From CAYSLC01 sp964431545 (lineage in GTDB: Bacteria; Desulfobacterota; Desulfobacteria; Desulfobacterales; JAABSP01): a DNA stretch of 34,574 bases. The stretch is from assembly GCA_964431545.1 (NCBI GenBank), contig CAYSLC010000031.1:1-34574 (forward strand), given 5' to 3'. The first letter of the stretch is position 1, and every line of letters starts with the position of its first letter. Shown one piece after another: positions 11,649 to 19,019 of the stretch. A program made the position numbers and the translations under genes. Below the pieces are notes generated by a model. That model had not been told where the DNA came from. It worked only from the letters and a program-made list of their open reading frames with translations, and did not search any database.

Positions 11649-12626
11649 ATGCTCGATAAATTGTTTGAATCCAACACCGACTTGATCCGCATCATGGGAG
11701 GAGAATCCGATGCCGGAGCAACAGCCGCATCCCAATCCGATCCAACTCCCTCAGCCCCGCTTACCCTTTTTAAAAAGCTGCCGATGATGGTGGCCGCGCT
11801 GGATCCGTTGGATCGGATGCTCGTCTGGAACAGCAAATGTGAGGCTGTCACCGGTTACACCAAAGGGGAGATGATCGGGTCCTTCAATGCATTCGAACGT
11901 CTATACCCGGACAGAACCTATCGCCAGGACATCCTGAACGGCTGGCAGGAACACCGTTTCGACTTTTGTGACTGGGAGACGTGGATTACCTGTAAAAGCG
12001 GAGAAAAACGTCAAGTGATCTGGAGCGGCTTTTCTGAAGGACTTCCGTTTTCCACACTCAAATCCGTGATCATCGGCGCCGATCCTCCGGCTCATCACAA
12101 GGGGCATCAGAAAGAAAACCGCCAAACCGAAGATGATCCGGAGATCGCTGCATTACTCGAACGCAACCGAGAGATCGAGACGATGCTAACCGAATTATTG
12201 GAAACCAACAGGGCGCTTTCGGAACTCGCCCGGAACATTGATAAGGAAAAGGAAAAATCCGAAAAGAAAATGACCCGGTTGATCAAATTGGGGATTTTGC
12301 CGATTCTTCAGGATCTGAGCAGTTGCACCCATCTTGAAGAATACCGTGCCAATGTCGATAAGTTGAGGAATCATATCACTCAACTGTCCGCGTCTCTCAT
12401 GACGGTATCGAGCACCATCTATTCGTTGTCTACGGCGGAGTCTCAGGTCGCCACACTGATCGGATGCGGCTTCACCAGCCAGGAGATTGCTGATAAATTA
12501 TTCATTTCGTTGAATACGGTAAAGACGCATCGACGGAATATCCGGAAAAAACTTCATATCAAAAACACGATGGTCAACCTGAGCAGTTACCTGAAACACA
12601 AATTACTTTTTCCGTCGGATATGTAA
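11649..12626 (+). CDS. PAS-domain LuxR-type transcriptional regulator (paralog 2)
   Basis: This 325-residue regulator starts at ATG 11649 behind a good GGAGAAGG site. It has the same plan as the gene at 10314: a PAS domain (MMVAALDPLDRMLVWNSKCE.. to SVIIGAD), a long charged coiled coil (IETMLTELLETNRALSELA..), and a LuxR HTH (STAESQVATLIGCGFTSQEI, then NTVKTHRRNIRKKLHIKN). Shared landmarks in both proteins include 'YPDRTYRQ' or 'FPDRTYRQ' and 'TWITCK' in the PAS domain. There is no phospho-receiver. The duplication suggests hetero- or homodimer combinations acting on common targets. The nearest downstream candidates are the PilZ gene and the exopolysaccharide operon; this link is inference from position. 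Confidence 0.88.
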   Translation: MLDKLFESNTDLIRIMGGESDAGATAASQSDPTPSAPLTLFKKLPMMVAALDPLDRMLVWNSKCEAVTGYTKGEMIGSFNAFERLYPDRTYRQDILNGWQEHRFDFCDWETWITCKSGEKRQVIWSGFSEGLPFSTLKSVIIGADPPAHHKGHQKENRQTEDDPEIAALLERNREIETMLTELLETNRALSELARNIDKEKEKSEKKMTRLIKLGILPILQDLSSCTHLEEYRANVDKLRNHITQLSASLMTVSSTIYSLSTAESQVATLIGCGFTSQEIADKLFISLNTVKTHRRNIRKKLHIKNTMVNLSSYLKHKLLFPSDM

Positions 12627-13233
12627 CGATACCGCCAGACCGGGCCACCATCCGGACAGGGGCCGTGCCCGAGGCGTAAGGCCGGAGAAACCGGTTGATC
12701 GCCATGCGCCGAAACAATCCCATGTTCATGGGGGACCCTCCCGGTTACCGCATCCATCCGATCCCGACCAATTCATCGAGGCCGACGACGGCGGGGCCAA
12801 TGATCATTCCACCTTTTCCGGATCAATTGCCATCCCTTCTACTGTCATTGCCCCCGTGCGGTCTTCTACCGGTGTTGACAGGATCGTCTATTGTTCCTTC
12901 CTTCTTTCCCCTTTTCGGCTCTTCGCGTTTTCGTTTCACCATATGCTTCGTCTTTTGCTTGGTGACCCGGCGTATCCATGGCTGCCTCTTTGCGCCGTTC
13001 ACCCGGTATTCCTGTATAAAAAAACAGAAATATGGTTATGGGGGGTGATTACCGTGTGACCTTGTATCCACCTGTTTTATTATATATTGTTATCTTTTTT
13101 GGGTATGCGGAATACCCATTATATCACGAAGAGAATCATTCTTGTCCTTTTCGATTGACTCCAGTATCAATTAAAACAAAGAGAATCTTTGGGCCGATAA
13201 GAAGATTCCGATTTACCCCATCATTTTCGAAAG
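12627..13233. other. Gene-free interval before the PilZ gene
   Basis: This interval of about 600 bases has no gene I can support. The left half is GC-rich, the right half (from ~13060) strongly AT-rich. A small TGGGTAT/ATACCCA hairpin lies at 13100-13118, preceded (not followed) by a T run. The promoter for the PilZ gene should be in the AT-rich half. Confidence 0.4.
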
Positions 13234-13653
13234 ATGAAAGCCATGGAACAGTGTGCAGAAAGGCGAAAGTACATTCGTTTTCTCTCCGGTGAACCGGCCT
13301 ATGGCGCTCTTGGACCTCGGTATATCAAGGTCGGAAAAATCAAAGACATCAGCGTCGGAGGATTGTCGTTTGTCTATATTTCCACAACCGGCACCGATCG
13401 GTATAAAGAATCCTCCCATGTCAATATCTTTATAACGGATATGCGATTTCACCTTCCCAATGTGCCGTGTCGGGTGGTGTATGATGTCCCCATGGATTCG
13501 GCGCACTCTGAAGGACCGTTTAAGAGCCACCTCAGCACAAAGCGATGTGGCGTACAATTTGACAGCATGACCGATGATTCAGCGAATATGTTGAATTACT
13601 TTCTCGAGACGTATGCCAGCGGCGCAATACCCGACAACCGTCATTATACATAA
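13234..13653 (+). CDS. PilZ-domain c-di-GMP-binding protein
   Basis: This 139-residue single-domain protein has both c-di-GMP-binding motifs of PilZ: RxxxR as RKYIR (Arg11, Arg15), preceded by another Arg, and (D/N)xSxxG as DISVGG (Asp38, Ser40, Gly43). A beta-rich body follows (VNIFITDMRFHLP, CRVVYDVP, CGVQFDSM), with a C-terminal helix (NMLNYFLETYAS). It should be cytoplasmic and pass c-di-GMP levels to a partner. Position just before the export and chain-length genes suggests control of exopolysaccharide synthesis, as known for PilZ proteins such as those acting on cellulose and alginate systems. An alternative start is ATG 13243, three codons in. It is probably transcribed separately from the operon, given the 310-base gap that follows. 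Confidence 0.85.
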   Translation: MKAMEQCAERRKYIRFLSGEPAYGALGPRYIKVGKIKDISVGGLSFVYISTTGTDRYKESSHVNIFITDMRFHLPNVPCRVVYDVPMDSAHSEGPFKSHLSTKRCGVQFDSMTDDSANMLNYFLETYASGAIPDNRHYT

Positions 13654-13963
13654 AACAGAAGGGAAAACGGTTTTCAGAACTCGACAGCACGATTCGCCTT
13701 CCGTGATACTGAATCGGAACATTCAGACAGTTTGGACGATAACCGGATGAATGATTAATCTCTTCTAAACAGGAGAAAACCTTCATCGTCTGAAATGACA
13801 ACGGCGATAGAACGTCAAAAAACCGTTTCTATCGCAAACACCTGAGCTGCGCTTTTTTCGCCGCTTGACCCAAGACCCGCCGATTCGCTTTCAGGACCGG
13901 CGATGGACCGACTGGTTTGTCGGGAATGATCCATAAACTCCAATGACAGGAGGGGCAACACAG
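13654..13963 (+). other. Intergenic region / probable leader of the exopolysaccharide operon
   Basis: These are 310 bases without a gene, between PilZ and the export lipoprotein. The region contains the hairpin at 13804-13835, and the strong ribosome-binding site AGGAGGGG (13949-13956) that fixes the start of the next gene at 13964. I could not assign a clear promoter. Confidence 0.45.
13804..13835 (+). promoter_or_regulatory. Hairpin in the leader of the exopolysaccharide operon
   Basis: GCGATAGAACG (13804-13814) and CGTTTCTATCGC (13824-13835) form an 11-bp stem with one bulged base and a 9-base A-rich loop. No T run follows, so it is not a standard terminator. It may be an operator, an RNA processing site or part of a leader. 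Confidence 0.4.
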
Positions 13964-14689
13964 ATGAAACCATTACGGAACCATATACTCATCCCCGGAT
14001 TCTTGTGCGCCGGACTGCTTTGGGTCACGGGCTGTGCGACCCCTCAATTAACCGCTCCGGAACAATTTCCGATGAAAGAAACGACGGAAACGCTGCGGCT
14101 CGAACCCGGCGACAACATCGAAGTCAAATTCCGTTTCTGGCCGGAACTCAACGATGTTCAGGACATCCGTCCCGACGGCAAGATATCGCTCGGACTGGTC
14201 GACGAGGTAATGGCCGCGGGCAAAACTCCTCTGGAACTGGACCGGCACCTCACGGCCCTCTACGAATCCAAGCTGAAGGAGCCTGAAATCACCGTCATCG
14301 TTCGTTCCCTTGGCCGCCAGATGGTTCACGTCGGGGGAGAGGTCCTCACGCCCCAGACGGTCCCGTACACGGCGCGGATGACGCTGATGGATGCGATCAT
14401 TTCCGCCGGCGGCCTCATCAACGACAGCGCGCACATGGAAAACGTCATTGTCCTCCGTCACAAAGACGGAAAACGATTCGCTACCTCCGTGAACCTTAGA
14501 AAAATCATCGAAAATCCGGAAAGCGAACCGTTCTACCTGGCGTATCAAGATGTCGTCTATGTGCCCAGGACCAAAATCCATCGATTGGATCAATGGATCG
14601 ATCAATACATCAGCAAAGCGATTCCCGACATCCCGCTCGTTTACACTCGCAGTTTGAGCCCGTGGACACGCGTCGGGTACAGCCAATAG
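13964..14689 (+). CDS. Wza-like polysaccharide export lipoprotein (Poly_export + SLBB)
   Basis: This is an outer-membrane export channel subunit for exopolysaccharide. ATG 13964 has a strong AGGAGGGG 7 bases upstream; an ATG at 13943 would lie ahead of that site. Residues 1-24 form a lipoprotein signal with lipobox VTGC (Cys24). The Poly_export domain (LEPGDNIEVKFRFWPEL.., IRPDGKISLGLVDEV, ITVIVRSLG) is followed by an SLBB beta-grasp domain (QMVHVGGEVLTPQTVPY, LMDAIISAGGL). At 241 residues it is shorter than E. coli Wza (about 380): it has one SLBB domain and only a short amphipathic end (LDQWIDQYISKAIPD), so the outer-membrane helix barrel may be made differently. It is the first gene of the long operon, 12 nt before the chain-length protein. 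Confidence 0.9.
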   Translation: MKPLRNHILIPGFLCAGLLWVTGCATPQLTAPEQFPMKETTETLRLEPGDNIEVKFRFWPELNDVQDIRPDGKISLGLVDEVMAAGKTPLELDRHLTALYESKLKEPEITVIVRSLGRQMVHVGGEVLTPQTVPYTARMTLMDAIISAGGLINDSAHMENVIVLRHKDGKRFATSVNLRKIIENPESEPFYLAYQDVVYVPRTKIHRLDQWIDQYISKAIPDIPLVYTRSLSPWTRVGYSQ

Positions 14690-14701
14690 GGAGGGGAATT
14701 T

Positions 14702-16297
14702 ATGGAAACCACAGACCCCATCGTCGCCATGGACCGCTCTCCACGCACCGAAGAACCCCTTTCGATGCGGCATATACTTCGCATTCTGTTTCGGCATAAG
14801 CGAAAGAGCTTCCTTGTCTTCCTTTTTATTTCCGTGGCCGTGACCGCGGTCACCCTGTCCCTTCCCGAAATTTACGAAGCCAGGGCCAAATTGCTCATCA
14901 AGGTGGGCAGAGAGAATCTGTCGGTGGATCCGGGCGTTGTAGGCCCGACGGTCTCGTTGGTTCAGAGCCGGGAAAGTGACATCAATTCTGAAATCGCGAT
15001 CCTCAAAAGTCGACTGGTTTATGAACAAGTAGTGGACGGCATCGGTCCGGACCGGTTCTTTCCGGATAGACCCGGTGAAACGCCCATCACCATGGTCAAA
15101 ATGGCGCTGGCCAAATGGGACAATCCACTTTTTTCGTTTTTCCAATCCTTTCTAGACCGAAAGGAGACGGAAGATGATGGATCGAGCCTTCGGGAAAAAG
15201 CCATAGAGGATCTGGACCGCCATCTCAGTGTTTTCAATGAACGGGACAGTCATATCCTGACCCTCAACTACCAGCATCAAGATCCGAAACTCGCCAAAGA
15301 GGTCCTCGACAGGCTGTTAGCATCCTATTTGGCGCATCACATCGCGGTCCACGGGACCCAGACCTCATCCAAGTTTTTCGATGAGAAATCTCAGGAAATC
15401 CTGAAACAGTTGAACGATAAGGAATCGGCGTATCGCGATTTCTGCACCAGCCGGGGAATCGCTTCCCTGGACCGGCAGAAAGATCTCCTCCTGACACAAA
15501 TCAGCGATCTTCGCACCGCTGTCCATGACGCCGACACCCGGATCAGCGCCTCCCGGGCAAAGATCGCTTATCTGAAACAGAATATCGAGAGAAGCCCCAG
15601 CACCATGGTTCTCAGCCAGGTCACCGGAAAGGCGAATCCCGCCGCAGACGAAATCAAAACCCGGCTGATCGACTTGAAATTGAAAGAGGCCGATCTGGCG
15701 GGGAAATACCCGGATGACTTTCGCCTGCTGCAAGACGTTCGAAAACAGATAAAACTGACGGAATCGGCCCTTCTGGAGGAAGAGCAAAAGAATACCGAAG
15801 TCACGACCGGTGTCAACACCAATTATATGACCCTCCAGCTGGATCTGGAAAGGGAAAAGGCGGCGTTTCAGGAATTCACCGCCCAGCGGAACACGCTTGC
15901 GGCCGATCTGTCGGTTCTGGAAAAAAACCTGACCGATCTCATCGGAAACGAAACGACCATCACCCACCTGAAAAGAGAGATGGATATCCTCCAGACCAAA
16001 TACCGGAACTACCGGGAGAAATACCAGCAAGCCTTTACCTCGGAAGCGCTGGACATGGACAACGTTTCCAATGTCAGTGTGGTGCAATCCTCCGCCGTAT
16101 CCTTCGATCCGGTCAAGCCCAAAAAGATGTTGCCCATCGGCCTCGGGCTGCTGCTGGGGCTCTTTACCGGTCTTGCCTTGGCATTTGTGTGGGAATATTT
16201 CGACGATACCCTTAAAACCCGCGAAGATGTGGAAAAGCACCTTGGACTGCCGGTGCTGGCAGCGGTATCGGACAGGGAGTTTAAAAGATGTATTTAG
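14702..16297 (+). CDS. Chain-length determinant / co-polymerase (Wzz, GNVR type), no kinase domain
   Basis: This is a 531-residue inner-membrane protein. It has a first transmembrane segment at ~36-56 (SFLVFLFISVAVTAVTLSL), the Wzz start (EIYEARAKLLIKVGRENL), a long periplasmic coiled-coil region (~200-440), a GNVR-like segment (THLKREMDILQTKYRNYREKY), the Pro-containing FDPVKPKK, and a second transmembrane segment at ~476-500 (GLGLLLGLFTGLALAFVWEYF). The C-terminus ends shortly after (EDVEKHLGLPVLAAVSD), so it lacks the fused tyrosine kinase domain of Wzc. That role would fall to separate cytoplasmic proteins encoded just downstream. It controls polymer length and couples the polymerase to the export channel. 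The start follows GGGAGGGG by 5 bases. It overlaps the next gene by 10 bases. Confidence 0.9.
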   Translation: METTDPIVAMDRSPRTEEPLSMRHILRILFRHKRKSFLVFLFISVAVTAVTLSLPEIYEARAKLLIKVGRENLSVDPGVVGPTVSLVQSRESDINSEIAILKSRLVYEQVVDGIGPDRFFPDRPGETPITMVKMALAKWDNPLFSFFQSFLDRKETEDDGSSLREKAIEDLDRHLSVFNERDSHILTLNYQHQDPKLAKEVLDRLLASYLAHHIAVHGTQTSSKFFDEKSQEILKQLNDKESAYRDFCTSRGIASLDRQKDLLLTQISDLRTAVHDADTRISASRAKIAYLKQNIERSPSTMVLSQVTGKANPAADEIKTRLIDLKLKEADLAGKYPDDFRLLQDVRKQIKLTESALLEEEQKNTEVTTGVNTNYMTLQLDLEREKAAFQEFTAQRNTLAADLSVLEKNLTDLIGNETTITHLKREMDILQTKYRNYREKYQQAFTSEALDMDNVSNVSVVQSSAVSFDPVKPKKMLPIGLGLLLGLFTGLALAFVWEYFDDTLKTREDVEKHLGLPVLAAVSDREFKRCI

Positions 16298-17706
16298 ACT
16301 TTTACGATCTATATCGGGCGCCCTTCCACATTACACCGGACCCGGATTTCTTTTTCCACAGTCCCGTTCACCGGGAAGCCCTGGCGGCATTCATTTATGG
16401 CGTGGAGATGCGGAAAGGCTTCATTGCCATCACTGGAGAGGTCGGTACGGGCAAGACGACCATTATCCGGACGTTTTTGAAAACCATCGATTCCCAGACG
16501 ATCCGCCCGATCTATCTTTTCAATGCCAATGTCACCTTTCATGAATTGCTGGGCGCCATACTCGAGGAGCTGCAACTCGTGCCCGAGAGCAATGCGGTCT
16601 CCGGGATGCTGCGCCAGCTCCAGGCAGCGTTCACCGAAGGGTATGGCCGTCAGCACAACTGCGTCCTGATCATTGATGAAGCCCAGAACATGCCGATCGA
16701 CACACTGCAAAACCTTCACATGTTGTCGAACCTCGAAACAGTGAAGGAAAAGCTGATTCAAATCATTCTGATCGGTCAACCGGAACTCAACGCGAAACTC
16801 AACCGGCCTGAACTCCGTCAGATCAAACAACGGATCGCCCTCCGGGTCACCCTCAACCCCCTGACGGACCGGGAAAGCCGGGAGTACGTCGATCACCGGT
16901 TGGCTTTGGCGTCCAATACCCCCCGAAAACGCTTCACGCGCGCTGCGTTGCGGCGGATCATCCGGCACGCCAAAGGGCGCCCGCGCGAACTCAACATTCT
17001 CTGTGACAATGCCCTTGTGGCCGGATACGGATATCAAAAAGCACCGATTACCGCCAAAATGGTCAAGGAAATCATCGCCGATTATGAAGGCGTGGGATTC
17101 CCCCGGTTCGGGCTCTGGAAACTCGTGGGCACGACAGCCATCATCGCCGGTATCGCATTGTCGCTGGGGATCTATTCCTCCTACAGCCTGCCCCTGATTT
17201 CACGAGATTCGGATCATCACGGCCATATCCGGAATCCGGACGCTCCGGAAATACCGAATCCGGCAAAGAAGCAGCATACCGGCTCGGATGACCGAACCGC
17301 ACCTCCGTCCCCTTTCGATAATATCGCAACAACGGATGAAACAGCGAAAACGCACCGAGACCCCATTGTTGAGGCGCTTTCGGCAACGCCTGAGAAGACG
17401 GCCGACAGATCCGCTCCATCCGGTGCGGAGAAAACGGAAGATCCGGAACCGCTCTCAGCGGAACCCCCGGTCGACAGGGAGAAAGAACCCCGCTTTCCCA
17501 TCGAGAGAGTGGTCAGAGACGGCGACTGTTTTTCCAAACTCTGCGCCGAGATATACGGCACCGGCATGGGCAACGACCCGCAACTGATCGACTGGGTGAA
17601 GAGACACAATCCGCATATCCGGAATATCCATAAACTGTCCATTGGGCAGACTATCGTTTTTCCTGCGTTGAGAGAAGGAGTGTTTTCAAATGACCAAAAT
17701 TTATGA
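16288..17706 (+). CDS. ExeA/GspA-like membrane AAA ATPase with C-terminal LysM-like domain
   Basis: This is a 472-residue protein. Residues 1-270 are an ExeA-type ATPase like those of exosortase-linked polysaccharide loci: the opening DFYDLYRAPFHITPDPDFFF, Walker A GEVGTGKTT (Lys56), Walker B VLIIDEAQN (Asp130, Glu131) and IILIGQPELN. A single transmembrane segment lies at ~279-301 (TTAIIAGIALSLGIYSSYSL). A Pro/Glu-rich linker (~310-400) and a periplasmic LysM-like domain (~407-462; VVRDGDCFSKLCAEIYG.., HKLSIGQTIVFP) follow. The arrangement suggests an ATPase that reads or grips peptidoglycan or glycan to place the exporter, like GspA. It starts inside the end of the Wzz gene and overlaps the next gene by 17 bases, so translation is coupled. 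It carries the only intact P-loop among the Wzz-associated proteins here. Confidence 0.85.
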   Translation: MYLDFYDLYRAPFHITPDPDFFFHSPVHREALAAFIYGVEMRKGFIAITGEVGTGKTTIIRTFLKTIDSQTIRPIYLFNANVTFHELLGAILEELQLVPESNAVSGMLRQLQAAFTEGYGRQHNCVLIIDEAQNMPIDTLQNLHMLSNLETVKEKLIQIILIGQPELNAKLNRPELRQIKQRIALRVTLNPLTDRESREYVDHRLALASNTPRKRFTRAALRRIIRHAKGRPRELNILCDNALVAGYGYQKAPITAKMVKEIIADYEGVGFPRFGLWKLVGTTAIIAGIALSLGIYSSYSLPLISRDSDHHGHIRNPDAPEIPNPAKKQHTGSDDRTAPPSPFDNIATTDETAKTHRDPIVEALSATPEKTADRSAPSGAEKTEDPEPLSAEPPVDREKEPRFPIERVVRDGDCFSKLCAEIYGTGMGNDPQLIDWVKRHNPHIRNIHKLSIGQTIVFPALREGVFSNDQNL

Positions 17707-18427
17707 AGCACTTGAGAAGGCAAAAACCGGCAAATCGGTCCTTCCGGAAAGCGGCGTGATCCATTTTCCCAAACAGATGACCAGGCGGAAATCGCTCAAC
17801 ACCAGGGCGGAACCGTTTTTGATCGGACTTTGGAAAAACCTGGCCGCCATGCTGCCCAACAAGACCTGCCGTATCATCCAGTTCATTGAGCCGCGTAACG
17901 GGCAGGGAGGCGCCGCCTTGGTCCACCAGCTATCGAAAACCATCGCGTTTCGTCTGAACCAACGGATCCTTTTATTGGATGCCAGCCATCGACACCCCTC
18001 TCAGGTCGAGCGATTCAATATCAGACCATTGGTGGACTGGTCGGCAGCTTTCGAGCAGCATCTGTCGATTACCGAAACCCTTCACAGGGTTGGAAAAACA
18101 TCGCTTTTCGTGAGCCAGTTCTCCCTGGAAAAACCGCAGAGCGATATGACGATGGAGTCGGATCATATCGATATGTATCTGGAAGAATTAAAATCCATGT
18201 TCACCGCCATCGTCATTGACGGCCCTGTCGTCACGAGGGTCCACGATCCCAGCCTGTTGTCCCGTTCGGTCGACGGGGTCGTCCTGGTGGTCGAGTCGGA
18301 AAAGACCCGCTGGCAAGTGGCTGAAAAGATCAAACAACGACTGGCCAACCAAGGCGGGAATGTGCTTGGCGTGATTCTCAACAAACAGCGCTATCCCATT
18401 CCCGGATTCATTTACAATCGGATTTAA
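17690..18427 (+). CDS. BY-kinase-like (CpsD/Wzc-type) protein with a destroyed P-loop
   Basis: This 245-residue protein has the order of a bacterial tyrosine kinase cytoplasmic domain. The N-terminal MTKIYEALEKAK is the usual opening of these proteins. The Walker A position reads EPRNGQGGAAL (residues 67-77), with Gly74 and Ala75 where Lys and Ser/Thr should be. Walker A' is LLLDASHRHPS (Asp97) and Walker B is AIVIDGPVV (Asp177); VDGVVLVVESEKTR and VLGVILNKQRY complete the fold. The tail has only two tyrosines (RYPIPGFIYNRI), not a Tyr cluster. With no P-loop lysine it is probably inactive as a kinase and may be a scaffold or pseudokinase for the Wzz protein. The start is ATG 17690 behind GAGAAGGAG. 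The reading frame is intact and the neighbours are in order, so it is not a decaying gene. Confidence 0.82.
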   Translation: MTKIYEALEKAKTGKSVLPESGVIHFPKQMTRRKSLNTRAEPFLIGLWKNLAAMLPNKTCRIIQFIEPRNGQGGAALVHQLSKTIAFRLNQRILLLDASHRHPSQVERFNIRPLVDWSAAFEQHLSITETLHRVGKTSLFVSQFSLEKPQSDMTMESDHIDMYLEELKSMFTAIVIDGPVVTRVHDPSLLSRSVDGVVLVVESEKTRWQVAEKIKQRLANQGGNVLGVILNKQRYPIPGFIYNRI

Positions 18428-18446
18428 GGACTGTCGGAGACGAAAA

Positions 18447-19019
18447 ATGGTGTTTATCGGGCCCCTCAAAAAGCGTCAACCACTGAAAAAACAAACGTCC
18501 TTCCCCCGCGGAAATGGCATTCTGAAGCCCCGGGAATTCATGGGGGCCGTCAATCGTGAATGGTCCAGGGCGGATCGATACGACCTGTTTTTCTGCATCG
18601 TCGTATTTGATGTGACAGGGCCTCAGTATCGCGGGGCGACGGGGCGGGACCCGCTCTTCCAGACACTTTTGGACCGGATCCGGCCATCGGATGAAATCGG
18701 CATCATCGATGAAAATCGCATCGCAATACTGTGCACGGATACATCCCCTGAAGGGGCCGAAAAACTCTGCGCCGATATTGGCGGCAAATTGCCGGCCAAC
18801 CTCGTACTTCCGGACCATACGATCTATGGATATTCCCCCACCCGAACCTCAAAAACCGACCGGACCTGTACAACGATTGATGTATGCCCCTGGGCTGAAA
18901 GCGATATCGCCGCGAATCCCAAGCCGATGGCCGGCGAGCGGCGGGGAGCGGAGGAGAAAAGATCCCCCGGAAATGAAGCACCGCTATTCACCTGTTTGGA
19001 TAAAGTGGGAGGTGTATGA
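18447..19019 (+). CDS. Small protein with a degenerate GGDEF-like domain
   Basis: I recognise no named family for this 190-residue protein. Residues ~25-115 look like a worn GGDEF domain: NGILKPREFMGAVNREWSRADRY recalls the first GGDEF helix, then FCIVVFDV, IRPSDEIGIIDENRIAILCTDTSPEGAEKLC. The catalytic GG(D/E)EF loop is not present, so diguanylate cyclase activity is not expected. The same landmarks (a helix, then 'LRPADLLGWLDRRRIGVLLPNTSAEGA') occur in the N-terminal part of the sugar transferase encoded next, so the two are related. The C-terminal ~60 residues are polar and Lys/Pro/Glu-rich, probably disordered. It overlaps the transferase gene by 4 bases. Likely a regulator or partner of the priming transferase; that is inference. 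Confidence 0.6.
   Translation: MVFIGPLKKRQPLKKQTSFPRGNGILKPREFMGAVNREWSRADRYDLFFCIVVFDVTGPQYRGATGRDPLFQTLLDRIRPSDEIGIIDENRIAILCTDTSPEGAEKLCADIGGKLPANLVLPDHTIYGYSPTRTSKTDRTCTTIDVCPWAESDIAANPKPMAGERRGAEEKRSPGNEAPLFTCLDKVGGV

Noticed and set aside
12695..13048. Open frame of 117 codons in the gap before PilZ
   Set aside because: The peptide is Pro/Ser/Phe-rich with no domain, no ribosome-binding site and poor codon character; it looks like chance.
13100..13118. TGGGTAT/ATACCCA hairpin considered as a terminator
   Set aside because: The T run is before the stem on the plus strand, so it would not end transcription on that strand, and on the minus strand it would be followed by A's.
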